From contig NZ_CP135000.1 in assembly GCF_039376655.1 (NCBI RefSeq), positions 186,001 to 250,000 on the forward strand: DNA of 64,000 bases. The letters run 5' to 3'. This document shows, piece by piece, positions 39,425 through 50,039 of this stretch. Numbering within the stretch: the stretch's first letter is position 1; the number at the start of each line of letters is the position of its first letter. The DNA is from Buchnera aphidicola (Pseudoregma panicola) (GTDB taxonomy: Bacteria; Pseudomonadota; Gammaproteobacteria; Enterobacterales; Enterobacteriaceae). The notes below the pieces were generated by a model. That model ran no database searches, had not been told where the DNA came from, and saw only the letters and a list, made by a program, of their open reading frames with translations. The position numbers were made by a program, and so were the translations under genes.

Positions 39425-40714
39425 TTATTTTTTAAAATTACTAATAGAAAAAAGATTTTTAAAATATTTAGGAAAAGTTTTATTTACACAATTTGGATTT
39501 AAAATAGTTATTTTTTTTTCAGATAATGCTATTAAAGAAAAACACATAGCCATTCTATGGTCTTCATAAGTTTTTATATCGCAAGATATAAAATCTTTTG
39601 GAGGACATATTTCTATAAAATCTTTTCCTTCTTTTACAATAGCTCCTATCTTTTTTAGTTCTGATGACATTGCGCTAATTCTATCAGTTTCTTTAACTCT
39701 CCAATTATAAATATTTTTTATAATTGTTTTTCCTTTAGAAAAAAGAGCTAATATAGCCACTGTCATAGCAACGTCAGGCATATCATTCATATCTAGTTCT
39801 ATAGAATTTAAATATTTTTTAGTAACTATAATACTATTGCTATTTACAATAGTACTAGCTCCCATTTTTTTTAAAATTTTTATAAATTTTGTATCTCCCT
39901 GTATACTATTTTTTCCAATTCCATTTACTTTTACTGATCCTCCTTTTATAGCTGCAGCTGCTAAAAAATAAGATGCAGAAGAAGCATCTCCTTCTACAAA
40001 AAAACATTTTGGAGAAATATAATTTTGATTCCCATTAATTTTAAAATAATAATAATCTTTATTAAAAACTTTTACACCAAAAATCTTCATTAATTTTATA
40101 GTAATATCAATATATGGTTTTGAAACTAACTTTTTTGTTATAAAAATTTCTGTATTATTTTTTACTAAAGGAGATGCAATTAATATAGAAGTTAAAAATT
40201 GACTAGAAATTTTTCCATTCAAATAAATTTTTCCTCCAGAAAATCCTCCTAGCACATTTATTGGAGGAAAACCATATATTTTTTTATATTTTATTTTAGC
40301 TCCACCAATTTTTAAAGCTTCTACTAAATGTTTTACAGGTCTACAGTTCATTCTATCGTTTCCATATAATTTTACATTATTTTTATATAAAGAAAAAATT
40401 GAAATTAATGGCCTCATAGCTGTTCCAGCATTTCCTAAAAAAATAGAAATTTTTTTTTTAAAATTAAATTTTTTTTTTGAACCTACTACAGTTATAGTGT
40501 TATTTTGTTTATTGCATTCTATTAAAAATCCAATTTTTTTTAAAGCTTTTATCATATATTTAGTGTCTTCACTAAATAAAAAATTTCTTATTATAGTTTT
40601 ACCACTAGAAAGAGATGATAAAAGTAATACTCTATTAGAAATACTTTTTGAACCTGGTAAATTAATTTCTCCATTTACTTTTAATATTGGATGTATAGTA
40701 ATTTTTTTTTGCAT
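39425..40714 (-). CDS. aroA: 5-enolpyruvylshikimate-3-phosphate synthase
   Basis: AroA makes EPSP, the penultimate intermediate of chorismate synthesis, which feeds aromatic amino acid supply to the host. The substrate lysine lies in LPGSKSISNRVLLLS, and GNAGTAMRPL forms the glyphosate/PEP site. EGDASSASYFLAAAAIKG and the C-terminal EDHRMAMCFSL are intact. Length is 429, against 427. It lies 56 bp after serC on the same strand, the enterobacterial serC-aroA operon. Confidence 0.97.
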   Translation of the reverse strand: MQKKITIHPILKVNGEINLPGSKSISNRVLLLSSLSSGKTIIRNFLFSEDTKYMIKALKKIGFLIECNKQNNTITVVGSKKKFNFKKKISIFLGNAGTAMRPLISIFSLYKNNVKLYGNDRMNCRPVKHLVEALKIGGAKIKYKKIYGFPPINVLGGFSGGKIYLNGKISSQFLTSILIASPLVKNNTEIFITKKLVSKPYIDITIKLMKIFGVKVFNKDYYYFKINGNQNYISPKCFFVEGDASSASYFLAAAAIKGGSVKVNGIGKNSIQGDTKFIKILKKMGASTIVNSNSIIVTKKYLNSIELDMNDMPDVAMTVAILALFSKGKTIIKNIYNWRVKETDRISAMSSELKKIGAIVKEGKDFIEICPPKDFISCDIKTYEDHRMAMCFSLIALSEKKITILNPNCVNKTFPKYFKNLFSISNFKK

Positions 40715-40770
40715 AAATTTCCTATAAAATTTTTATAAATATTTAAAATAATTCTATATATTAAAAAAAA

Positions 40771-41859
40771 TTATCCAAATTTTTTTTCAAATTTTATCAT
40801 AAAATTTGATAATTTTTTTACTCCTTCTAAAGGCATTGCATTATATATGGAAGCTCTCATTCCTCCAAATAAACTATGACCTTTTAGATACATTAGACCT
40901 TCTTCTTCAGATTTTTCTAAAAATTTTTTATTTAAACTATTTTTTTTTAATCTAAACGTTATGTTCATAATAGATCTATTTTCATTATTTATATCATTTA
41001 TATATAAATAAGAATTATCAATTGTATCATATAACAATTTTGCTTTTATAAAATTGTTCTTTTCTATTTTTTCTATGCCTCCATTTTTTATAATCCATTC
41101 AAAAACAAGACCTGACATGTACCATGAAAATGTAGAAGGAGTATTAAACATAGAATTATTTTTATAATTTATAGAATAGTCTAAAATAGAAGGAGTATAT
41201 TTATTATTATTAAATAACAATTTTTTTTTAATTATTAATATTGTAATTCCAGAAGGTCCTATATTTTTTTGAGAGCTGGCATATATAAGATCATAATTTT
41301 TTATTTTAATTTTTCTAGATAATATAGAAGAAGAAAAATCTCCAACTATTAAATTTTTATAAAAATTAGGTTCTTCATGTATAGCGATACCTTCAATAGT
41401 TTCATTAGGACAATAATGAATATATTTTGACGTATTATTAATATTCCATTTAGACATTTTTAAAATATATTTTTTTTTATTTTTAATTTTTTTAACATTT
41501 ATTAAATTAATTTTAGAATATTTTACAGCTTCAAAATAAGCGCTCATAGACCAATAACCAGTATTTATGTAATCTGCTTCTTCATTAAAACTATTTAACA
41601 AATTCATAGGTATAGCAGAAAATTGACCTCTAGCACCTCCATGTAAAAACAAAATTTTATAATCATTTGGTATTTTTAATAAATTTCTAAAATTTTTTTC
41701 TATCTTTTTTGTCATTAAAAGAAACATATTACTTCTATGACTAATTTCTATTATAGAAGAACCTGAATTTTTCCAATTTAAGAATTCTTGTTTAGCTTTT
41801 TTCATAACATCTATTGGTAACATAGAGGGACCTGCACTAAAATTATAAATTTTATACAT
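40771..41859 (-). CDS. serC: Phosphoserine aminotransferase
   Basis: SerC makes phosphoserine for serine synthesis. The N-terminus NFSAGPSMLP and the pyridoxal phosphate lysine in YASSQKNIGPSG are intact. The C-terminus with GGMRASIYNAMPLEGV matches the family. 362 residues, as in E. coli. It forms an operon with aroA. In E. coli the enzyme also works in pyridoxal phosphate synthesis; no other genes of that pathway are seen here. Confidence 0.96.
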   Translation of the reverse strand: MYKIYNFSAGPSMLPIDVMKKAKQEFLNWKNSGSSIIEISHRSNMFLLMTKKIEKNFRNLLKIPNDYKILFLHGGARGQFSAIPMNLLNSFNEEADYINTGYWSMSAYFEAVKYSKINLINVKKIKNKKKYILKMSKWNINNTSKYIHYCPNETIEGIAIHEEPNFYKNLIVGDFSSSILSRKIKIKNYDLIYASSQKNIGPSGITILIIKKKLLFNNNKYTPSILDYSINYKNNSMFNTPSTFSWYMSGLVFEWIIKNGGIEKIEKNNFIKAKLLYDTIDNSYLYINDINNENRSIMNITFRLKKNSLNKKFLEKSEEEGLMYLKGHSLFGGMRASIYNAMPLEGVKKLSNFMIKFEKKFG

Positions 41860-41911
41860 TATTTTAATAATAGAATATTTTATAAAAATAAAAATTTTAT
41901 ATTTTTTTATA

Positions 41912-43207
41912 TTATATAAATTCTAATCCTTTCATATATCGATTTTTTAAAATATTAGGTATTTTTATTTTACCATTTCTGCATTGATAATTTTCCATTA
42001 TTGCAGCTAAAGTCCTACCAACAGCTAATCCTGAGCCATTTAAAGTATGTACATATCTCTTATTTTTATTTTTATCTAAAAATTTTATATTAATTCTTCT
42101 TGATTGAAAATCTTTCATATTAGAGCAAGAAGATATTTCTATATATCTTTTTTGATAAGGAAACCAAACTTCTAAATCATATGATTTTGAAGAAGAAAAT
42201 CCAATATCATTTGTACATATAGACATTTTTCTATATGGAAGATCTAATAATTTTAAAATTTTTTCTGCATGTTTAGTAATATTTTCTAAACAATAGTTTG
42301 ATTTTTCAGGATGAACAAATTGAACCATTTCTACTTTATCAAATTGCTTAGTTCTTATTAAACCTTTATTTTTAGTTCCATAAGATGTGTTTTCATTTCT
42401 AAAACATGGAGTATTAGAAACAAAAAGTAATGGTAATTTATTTTCTGTAATAATATTGTTCATAAACAAATTAGTTAATGGAACTTCTGAAGTAGGTATT
42501 AAGAAAAATTTTTCTTTTTTCAAATATTTTTTAACTTTATCTTTATTAAATTTAACAGAAATTAAATCTCTATAAAATCTAGGAAGTTGACCTGTTCCAT
42601 ACAAACATTTTTCACGAACTAAATAAGGAACATAAATTTCTACATATCCATGATTTTCTATATGAACATCTAACATAAACTGTATTAATGATCTATATAA
42701 TAATAATAATTTATCTTTTAAAATAAAAAAATTAGATCCAGACATTTTAGAAGCATTATAAATATCTAAATTTTTTTTTCCAAGTTCTATATGATCTTTT
42801 AATTTAAAATTATATTTTTTTATTTTACCCCACTTATAAACTTCAAAATTATCTTTAAAATCTTTTCCAAATTTAGTTTTTTCATCAGGTATGTTAGGTA
42901 TTGTATAATAATATTTTAAAATTTTTTTTTCTAATTTACATAAATATATTTTTTTTTTTAATAAAATTTTATTACATTCTATAACTTTTTTTTTTAAAGT
43001 TTTATAATCTTTTTTAGCTAATTTTAAAAAACCAATTTTTTTAGAAGTTTTATTTCTATAACACTCTAAATTTTCTTTTTCAAACTTAATTTTTTTTATT
43101 TTTGTATTAATATCATTAATATAGTTTATATCTAAAATAAATCCTCTACTTTTTAATTTCTTATAAAATATATTAATATTATTTTTTAACAAATTAATAT
43201 CTAACAT
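41912..43207 (-). CDS. serS: Seryl-tRNA synthetase
   Basis: SerRS charges tRNA-Ser, including the tRNA-Ser(TGA) at 55146. The N-terminal coiled-coil arm (about residues 25-105), which grips the long variable arm, is present and very lysine-rich. Motif 2 lies in TPCFRNENTSYG through RTKQFDKVEM and motif 3 is SGLAVGRTLAAIMENYQ. Length is 431 against 430. It is divergent from trxB, with about 190 bp of AT-rich DNA between them. Confidence 0.97.
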   Translation of the reverse strand: MLDINLLKNNINIFYKKLKSRGFILDINYINDINTKIKKIKFEKENLECYRNKTSKKIGFLKLAKKDYKTLKKKVIECNKILLKKKIYLCKLEKKILKYYYTIPNIPDEKTKFGKDFKDNFEVYKWGKIKKYNFKLKDHIELGKKNLDIYNASKMSGSNFFILKDKLLLLYRSLIQFMLDVHIENHGYVEIYVPYLVREKCLYGTGQLPRFYRDLISVKFNKDKVKKYLKKEKFFLIPTSEVPLTNLFMNNIITENKLPLLFVSNTPCFRNENTSYGTKNKGLIRTKQFDKVEMVQFVHPEKSNYCLENITKHAEKILKLLDLPYRKMSICTNDIGFSSSKSYDLEVWFPYQKRYIEISSCSNMKDFQSRRINIKFLDKNKNKRYVHTLNGSGLAVGRTLAAIMENYQCRNGKIKIPNILKNRYMKGLEFI

Positions 43208-43393
43208 ATTATGTTTTTATAATTAGTATTGTTTTTTTAATTAAAGTATACATTATTTATACAAAATATAAATTAAATCAAAATTTTAAACATATAAAAA
43301 TATCAAATTATGTATACTTATAAAATATAATTATAATATAATATTTTAAAAGTATATACAAAAAAAATATGATAATATTTATTAAAAATAATA

Positions 43394-44359
43394 ATGAAAA
43401 TTAAAATAATAAAAAGTAATTTAACAATATTAGGATCAGGACCTGCAGGATACACAGCATCAATATATGCATCTAGATCTAATTTATCACCTATATTAAT
43501 AACAGGAGAAGAAATTGGTGGACAATTATTAAAAACAGAAAAAATAGAAAATTGGCCTTCTCAGTATGAATCTATAAGTGGTAAAAAATTAATGAAAAAT
43601 TTTTATAAACATTCAAAAAAATTTGGTACTAAAATATATGAAGAAAAAATAATAAAAGTAATTTTTGAAAATTATTTAATAACTTTAATTAGTGAAAATG
43701 TTATATTTAAATCACATGCATTAATAATAGCAACTGGATCTATACCAAAAAAATTAGGAATAAAATCTGAAAAAAAATTTATTGGAAAAGGTATTTCTTC
43801 ATGTGCTTTGTGCGATGGTTTTTTTTATAAAAATAAAATTGTCGCAATAGTAGGAGGAGGAAACTCTGCTATAGAAGAAGCAATATATTTATCAAAAATT
43901 GTAAAAAAAATATATTTAATACATAGAAGAAATACGTGGAAAGCTGAAAAAATATTAGTAGATAGATTACTACAAAAAACAAAAACTAATAAAATAAAAA
44001 TTTATTTAAATTATGAAATAAAAAAAATATATGGGAATAATAATAACATAAATAAAATAAAAATATTATCAAAAAAAACTAAAAAAAATAAACAAATTTA
44101 TATTTCTGGTTTATTCGTATCTATAGGATATATACCTCAAACAAATTTATTTAAAAAAAAATTAAAAATGGAAAATGGATATATAAAAACAAATTTTGGA
44201 AAACATGGAAATTTTACATCTACTAGTCAACCAGGAGTATTTGCTGCAGGTGATGTAATCGATCATGTATATAAACAAGCAATAACTTCATCTTCTTCTG
44301 GATGCATGGCTGCTATAGATGCTGAAAAATATTTGTCTAATATAAAAAATAAAATATAA
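43394..44359 (+). CDS. trxB: Thioredoxin reductase
   Basis: TrxB uses NADPH and FAD to reduce thioredoxin. The FAD motif is LGSGPAGYTASIYASR and the NADPH motif VGGGNSAIEEA. The redox-active pair is Cys137-Ala-Leu-Cys140, followed by DGFF; E. coli has Cys-Ala-Thr-Cys, so the inner Thr is replaced by Leu. The final GVFAAGDVIDHVYKQAITS is intact. Length is 321, as in E. coli. It is followed 16 bp later by infA. Confidence 0.96.
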   Translation: MKIKIIKSNLTILGSGPAGYTASIYASRSNLSPILITGEEIGGQLLKTEKIENWPSQYESISGKKLMKNFYKHSKKFGTKIYEEKIIKVIFENYLITLISENVIFKSHALIIATGSIPKKLGIKSEKKFIGKGISSCALCDGFFYKNKIVAIVGGGNSAIEEAIYLSKIVKKIYLIHRRNTWKAEKILVDRLLQKTKTNKIKIYLNYEIKKIYGNNNNINKIKILSKKTKKNKQIYISGLFVSIGYIPQTNLFKKKLKMENGYIKTNFGKHGNFTSTSQPGVFAAGDVIDHVYKQAITSSSSGCMAAIDAEKYLSNIKNKI

Positions 44360-44375
44360 ATAAAAGAAGAAAAAT

Positions 44376-44594
44376 ATGATAAAAGAAAAACAAATAGAAA
44401 TACAAGGAACTGTTATAGAAACTCTTCCAAATACAATGTTTAGAGTAGAATTAGAAAATGGTCATAAAATTATTGCACATATATCAGGAAAAATGAGAAA
44501 AAATTATATAAGAATACTTACTGGAGACAAAGTTACAATTGAAATGACACCTTATGATACAGAAAAAGGAAGAATAATATTTAGAAGTAGATGA
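44376..44594 (+). CDS. infA: Translation initiation factor IF-1
   Basis: IF-1 binds the ribosomal A site during initiation. All 72 residues align with the E. coli protein, and the block [20 protein letters not shown] is almost unchanged, as is [19 protein letters not shown]. It is far better conserved and less lysine-rich than neighbouring proteins, as expected for a tiny essential factor. It lies between trxB and aspS on the plus strand with short spacers, so all three may share a transcript. Confidence 0.98.
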   Translation: MIKEKQIEIQGTVIETLPNTMFRVELENGHKIIAHISGKMRKNYIRILTGDKVTIEMTPYDTEKGRIIFRSR

Positions 44595-44652
44595 TATTAA
44601 TATTAAAAAATATTTTAAATTTTTATTTTTTTTAAGTTTTAGGAATATAAAA

Positions 44653-46380
44653 ATGAGAACAGAATATTGTGGAAACATTTCTATAAAATTTTTACTAAAA
44701 AAAGTATATTTATGCGGATGGATAGAAAAAATAAAAAATTTTGGACATTTTTTATTTTTTTATATAAAAGATGTAACAGGATATATTCAAATAATTGTAA
44801 AAGAAAAAAATATAAAAAATTTTAAAAAAATAAAAAATTTAAAAAATGGATTTTGTGTACAAATATTAGGAATTGTAATTAAAAGATATAAAAATAATAT
44901 AAACAAAAAAATTATTAATGGAGATATAGAAATTGTTGCAGAAAAAATAAATATTTTAAGTAAATCTAAAAATATTCCTATAGATTTATTAAAAAAAAAT
45001 AAAGAAAAAAATAGATTAAAATATCGTTATTTAGATTTAAGAAATGAAAATATGCAAAAAAATTTAATAATAAGAAGTAAAATTATTTACATAATACATA
45101 AATTTATGCAAAAAAATAATTTTATACACATAGAAACACCAATAATAACTAAATCTACACCAGAAGGAGCTAGAGATTATATAATACCTAGCAGAAAACA
45201 TATAGGAAAATTTTATGCATTACCTCAATCTCCTCAAATATTCAAACAATTAATTATGATATCTGGATTTGATAAATATTATCAAATAGCTAGATGTTTT
45301 AGAGATGAAGATATGAGATCGAATAGACAACCAGAATTTACACAGATAGACTTAGAAGCTTCTTTTATAGACGAAAAAAAAATTAAAATAATTTCTCAAA
45401 AATTAATAAATAAAATTTTTAAAAAATTTTGTAAAATAAAATTTAAAAATATTAAAACCATAACTTATAAAAAATCAATTAAAAAGTATGGAACAGACAG
45501 TCCAGATATTAGAAATCCATTAAAAATAATAGAATTAACAAAATTATTTAAAACAGACTATATTCTAAAAAAATATAAAAAAATTATAGGAATATATATA
45601 CCTAAAAAAAATAATTTATCTTTAAAAAAAATAACACATTATAAAAATCTTATAAAAACATATAATATTAATAATTTTTTTTTTATAAAAGTTTTAAAAA
45701 ATATTAATAATATTAATATATATAAAGACATAAAAATAAATAAAAAAATAATAAAAAAATTAATTAAATTATATAAAATCAAAGAAAAAGACATAATAAT
45801 AATGTTTATAACTAATAAAAAAAATATTTATAAAAAATTAGGAGAAATAATAAAAAAAATTGCAAATGATTTTAATCTAATAGACAAAAATTCTTATAAA
45901 GCTATATGGATAACAGAATTTCCTATGTTCAAAAAAAATAAAAAAGGAAAATTTTCTACAGTTCATCATCCTTTTACATTACCAAAAACAAAATCTATAA
46001 AAAAAATAAAAAAATATCCCAAAAAAATATTATCTAGATCTTACGACCTAGTAATAAATGGAAAAGAAGTAGGAGGAGGATCTGTGAGAATAAACAATGT
46101 AAAAATGCAAAAATTAATATTTAAAATAATAAATTTATCTAAAAAAGAACAAAAAGAAAAATTTGGTTTCTTTTTAAATGCATTAAAATATGGACCTCCT
46201 CCACACTCAGGAATAGCTTTAGGTCTAGACAGAATAATGATGATTATTACAAAAAATTTAGATATAAAAAATATAATTGCATTTCCTAAAACATCTAAGT
46301 CTTCATGTATTATGACAAATGCTCCTGACAAAATAAAAAATTCTTTTTTAAAAAAATTATATATTAAAATAAAAAAATAA
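44653..46380 (+). CDS. aspS: Aspartyl-tRNA synthetase
   Basis: AspRS is a class II synthetase that charges tRNA-Asp (5699). The N-terminal OB-fold anticodon domain begins MRTEYCGNISIKF, as in E. coli. Motif 2 is RCFRDEDMRSNRQPEFTQID and motif 3 GIALGLDRIMMI. The bacterial GAD insertion is present but strongly lysine- and asparagine-enriched. Length is 575 against 590. Its stop codon is 5 bp from the pykA stop on the other strand. Confidence 0.97.
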   Translation: MRTEYCGNISIKFLLKKVYLCGWIEKIKNFGHFLFFYIKDVTGYIQIIVKEKNIKNFKKIKNLKNGFCVQILGIVIKRYKNNINKKIINGDIEIVAEKINILSKSKNIPIDLLKKNKEKNRLKYRYLDLRNENMQKNLIIRSKIIYIIHKFMQKNNFIHIETPIITKSTPEGARDYIIPSRKHIGKFYALPQSPQIFKQLIMISGFDKYYQIARCFRDEDMRSNRQPEFTQIDLEASFIDEKKIKIISQKLINKIFKKFCKIKFKNIKTITYKKSIKKYGTDSPDIRNPLKIIELTKLFKTDYILKKYKKIIGIYIPKKNNLSLKKITHYKNLIKTYNINNFFFIKVLKNINNINIYKDIKINKKIIKKLIKLYKIKEKDIIIMFITNKKNIYKKLGEIIKKIANDFNLIDKNSYKAIWITEFPMFKKNKKGKFSTVHHPFTLPKTKSIKKIKKYPKKILSRSYDLVINGKEVGGGSVRINNVKMQKLIFKIINLSKKEQKEKFGFFLNALKYGPPPHSGIALGLDRIMMIITKNLDIKNIIAFPKTSKSSCIMTNAPDKIKNSFLKKLYIKIKK

Positions 46381-46385
46381 TATTA

Positions 46386-47816
46386 TTACGCTTTTAAAAT
46401 TTTTATAAAATTATTTTTTATATTTACATTATTGCTTTGTTTAAAAATTACTATTAAATCATTTTTTTTTATAAATTTATTTTTTAAAAGAAAAAAAATA
46501 ACTTTTTTTTCTATATATTTTTTTTTAATTATTTTTTTTAAATAAACAGGAATAATTCCTTTACATAAAGTTAAATAATTTAAAATATTTTTATTATATG
46601 AAAAATAAAATATTAAATTTTTAGAAAACGTTCTAGAATAAATTAAAGATTTTTCTTTAGATTTATATATATTTATTATAGCTGAAACATGTTTTATATT
46701 ATTCGACATGTGTACAGCAGAAGAAGATATAATTTGATTTATATTTTTTTTTTCATAAAAATTTGTTTTAAATTTTTTATTACAAAAAATTTTTTCAACT
46801 TCTATACAAATTTTACTCATACATAAAACTGTTTCTGAAGGATATTTTCCTGATGCAGTTTCAGCTGAAAGCATTACTGCATCAGCTCCATCTAATATAG
46901 AGTTAGAAACATCCATTACTTCAGCTCTTGTAGGAAATGGATTGTTTATCATAGATTCCATCATTTGAGTTGCTATTATTGTTATTTTGTTAAATTTTAT
47001 AGAACTTTTAACAATTTTTTTTTGAGCTAATGCTATTTTTGACTCACTTATTTCTACACCTAAATCTCCTCTAGCTACCATAACAGCATCTGAAGCTATT
47101 ATTATTTTTTTCATTATAGAATAATTATTTACTACTTCAGCTCTTTCTATTTTTGCAACTATTTTTATATCTCTTCCATAAGAATTAATTAATTTTTTTA
47201 CAATATTTATGTCTTTATATGATTTAGGAAAAGAAATAGCTAAATAATCTAAATTTACTTTAGAAGAAAAAATTATATCTTTTTTATCTTTATTAGTAAT
47301 AGATTTTGCTGACAAACCTCCACCTAATTTATTTATTCCTTTATTATTTAATAAAATTCCACCCATAATAACTTTTGTAATTATTTTTTTTTTTTTAATA
47401 CATTTTACTTTTAAAGAAATTCTTCCATCATCTAACAACAAAATATCTCCATTATATAAATCTTTATATAAATTTTTATAATTTATACCAACAGAATTTT
47501 TATTTCCATATTTATTTTTTAAATTATAGTCTAATATAAAAATATCATTTTTTTTTAAAAAAATTTTTTTATTTTTAAATTTAGATATTCTTATTTTAGG
47601 ACCTTGTAAATCTCCTAAAATTCCTATATTACAATTTAATTTATTTCTTAAAAAAAAAATCATTTTAATTTTTCTTAAATGATCAGTTTCATTTCCATGA
47701 GAAAAATTTAATCTAAATACATTAACACCATTAATAATCATTTTTTCTAAAATTTTTATATTATTTGTAGAAGGACCCATAGTAGCTATTATTTTAGTTT
47801 TTTTTAACTTTTTCAA
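46386..47816 (-). CDS. pykA: Pyruvate kinase
   Basis: Pyruvate kinase makes ATP and pyruvate from PEP, the last step of glycolysis. Conserved blocks are FRLNFSHGNE, LGDLQGPKIRI, the catalytic VAKIERAEV and the signature MVARGDLGVEI, then SAETASGKYP. The start is probably TTG at 47816: MKKLKKTKIIATMGPS aligns with the E. coli PykA start, the next ATG lies inside the core, and AAAGGA sits 8 bp upstream of the TTG. Length is 476 against 480. The C-terminal regulatory domain is present but diverged. It resembles PykA rather than PykF in its N-terminus. Confidence 0.96.
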   Translation of the reverse strand: MKKLKKTKIIATMGPSTNNIKILEKMIINGVNVFRLNFSHGNETDHLRKIKMIFFLRNKLNCNIGILGDLQGPKIRISKFKNKKIFLKKNDIFILDYNLKNKYGNKNSVGINYKNLYKDLYNGDILLLDDGRISLKVKCIKKKKIITKVIMGGILLNNKGINKLGGGLSAKSITNKDKKDIIFSSKVNLDYLAISFPKSYKDINIVKKLINSYGRDIKIVAKIERAEVVNNYSIMKKIIIASDAVMVARGDLGVEISESKIALAQKKIVKSSIKFNKITIIATQMMESMINNPFPTRAEVMDVSNSILDGADAVMLSAETASGKYPSETVLCMSKICIEVEKIFCNKKFKTNFYEKKNINQIISSSAVHMSNNIKHVSAIINIYKSKEKSLIYSRTFSKNLIFYFSYNKNILNYLTLCKGIIPVYLKKIIKKKYIEKKVIFFLLKNKFIKKNDLIVIFKQSNNVNIKNNFIKILKA

Positions 47817-48104
47817 AATATAATTCCTTTATATAAAATTAAATTGTGTTATTTAACAAATAAAACATAGAATATATAATTAAAAAATTTTAAAATATAA
47901 AAATAAAAATATTAAATTTTAATTAACTAAAACATTTATAATATTATTAAAAAATTTAAACAATACACTTTTTTTTAATATTAAAAAAATAAAAATATAA
48001 AAAATTATTTTTAAAATAATATAATAATAGTAAACATAATTATATATTAATTATAATATTATTAAAATGTTTTGAAAAATTAATAAAAAATAGGAAAAAT
48101 ATAT

Positions 48105-49553
48105 ATGAAGAATAATAATTATGATTTTGTAATTTTTGGTGCTAAAGGTGATTTATCACGAAGAAAATTATTTCCAGCATTATATAAATTAGAAAATAAA
48201 AAAATGTTATATAAAAAAACTAAAATAATAGGAGTAGGGAGAATAAATTGGACAAAAAATGATTTTTCCAAATTTGTAAAAAAATCTTTAAAAAAATTTT
48301 TAATAGAAAAAATAAATAAAAATACATGGAACAATTTAAAAAATAGATTGACTTTTTGTAATTTAGATATATGTGATACAAAAAATTTTTATAAATTAAA
48401 AAAAAAAATAAAAAAAAACAAAATTATAATTAATTATTTTGCAATACCTTCTAATTTATATTCAAAAATATGTAAAGGACTATATAAATTTAATTTAAAT
48501 TTAAAAAATTCAAGAATAGTTTTAGAAAAACCAATAGGAAATTCTTTTTCAACGTCTAAAAAAATAAACAAAAAAATAGGAAAATATTTTGAAGAATCCC
48601 AAATATTTAGAATAGATCACTATTTAGGAAAAGATACTATAATAAATTTATTGTATTTAAGATTTACTAATTCAATATTTTATAATAATTGGAATAACAA
48701 AAGTATTGATCATGTGCAAATAACTATAGCAGAAAAAATAGGAATAGAAGGTAGAAATGAATATTTTAATAAAACAGGTCAAACTAAAGACATGTTTCAA
48801 AATCATATTTTGCAAATATTAACTATAATAACTATGAAAGAACCAAAAAAAATAAATTCTAAAAACATAAGAAAAGAAAAAATAAAAATATTAAAAAAAC
48901 TACATTTTATAAAAGAAAAAGAAATACATAAAAAAACTGCAATAGGACAATATTCTTATGGAAAAATTAATAACATAAAATTATCATCATATAATTCAGA
49001 AATTTTAGAAAAAAAAAATAGTAATACTGAAACATTTGTATCTATTAGGGTAGATATAAAAAATAAAACATGGAAAGGAGTTCCATTTTATATAAGAACT
49101 GGAAAAAGATTACCTAAAAAATGTTCTAAAATAGTGATAGTCTTTAAAAATACTACACCTAAAATTTTTGATAAATTTTCAGATTTCATTAATAATAAAC
49201 TTGTTATATATTTAGAACCAAATGAAAGAATATATTTAAAATTTTTAAATAAAATTCCAAGTTTAAATAAAAAATGTAAATTAAAAAGTTCAAAAATGTA
49301 TTTTAAGTATTCAAAAACATTTAAAAACAAAAATATTCCAGACTCTTATGAAAAACTTTTATTAGAATGCATATTAGGAGATCAATCTTTATTTGTTCAT
49401 GTAGACGAAGTAAAATATTCTTGGAAATGGATAGATAATATAATTAATATTTGGAAAAAAGTTTCTAAAAAATCTGAATTATATTTATCAGGAACATGGG
49501 GTCCTTCTCTATCTAAAAAAATTATTGAAAGAGATGGAAGAAAATGGATATAA
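48105..49553 (+). CDS. zwf: Glucose-6-phosphate 1-dehydrogenase
   Basis: Zwf oxidises glucose 6-phosphate and makes NADPH. The cofactor site is FGAKGDLSRRKLFPALY, and the catalytic motif RIDHYLGKDTI, with Lys and His, is intact, as is the block KEMLQ-like DMFQNHILQIL. Length is 482 against 491. Its product is handled by Pgl (26808). It is divergent from pykA, sharing about 290 bp of AT-rich upstream DNA; the E. coli neighbours pykA-hexR-zwf lack hexR here. Confidence 0.96.
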   Translation: MKNNNYDFVIFGAKGDLSRRKLFPALYKLENKKMLYKKTKIIGVGRINWTKNDFSKFVKKSLKKFLIEKINKNTWNNLKNRLTFCNLDICDTKNFYKLKKKIKKNKIIINYFAIPSNLYSKICKGLYKFNLNLKNSRIVLEKPIGNSFSTSKKINKKIGKYFEESQIFRIDHYLGKDTIINLLYLRFTNSIFYNNWNNKSIDHVQITIAEKIGIEGRNEYFNKTGQTKDMFQNHILQILTIITMKEPKKINSKNIRKEKIKILKKLHFIKEKEIHKKTAIGQYSYGKINNIKLSSYNSEILEKKNSNTETFVSIRVDIKNKTWKGVPFYIRTGKRLPKKCSKIVIVFKNTTPKIFDKFSDFINNKLVIYLEPNERIYLKFLNKIPSLNKKCKLKSSKMYFKYSKTFKNKNIPDSYEKLLLECILGDQSLFVHVDEVKYSWKWIDNIINIWKKVSKKSELYLSGTWGPSLSKKIIERDGRKWI

Positions 49554-50039
49554 AAATATTTTTAAAAAATATTATTAAAATAATTTTTTTTATAAAATTT
49601 ATTTTAAAATTATTATATAATAAAAATATAAAATTAATAAAATTAAATTTTTATTTTATTTTAAAAATAAAAATTTTAATTAATTAAAACTTTTTATAAA
49701 TATTTTTAAAAATATGTCATTATATAATTTATTATAAAATTTTGTAAAAGTAAAAATAAAATTAAATAATATGTTAAAATTTCTTGTAAGTATAAAAATA
49801 TATTTATATATTTTTATATATAATATTATCTTTTAAAAAATTTTTATATTTAAAATAAAATATATTATTAAAATATATATTTATATGATATAATAAGATA
49901 TAAAATTTTAATTTTATAAAATCTATAATTAAAAAATATTATTTATATATTTTATTTATAAAATATTTTATTTATATATAAAATATGTTATTATTTATAA
50001 AAATTATATTTTTTTTAAAATAAAAATTTATTTTTATAT
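49554..50039. other. AT-rich spacer before the cspC leader
   Basis: Nearly 490 bp of A/T-dominated DNA with no open frame, RNA gene or clear repeat. It should hold the cspC promoter; several TATAAT-like strings occur and I cannot choose among them. As recalled, htpX lies between zwf and cspC in other Buchnera, so this may be its eroded site. Confidence 0.45.
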
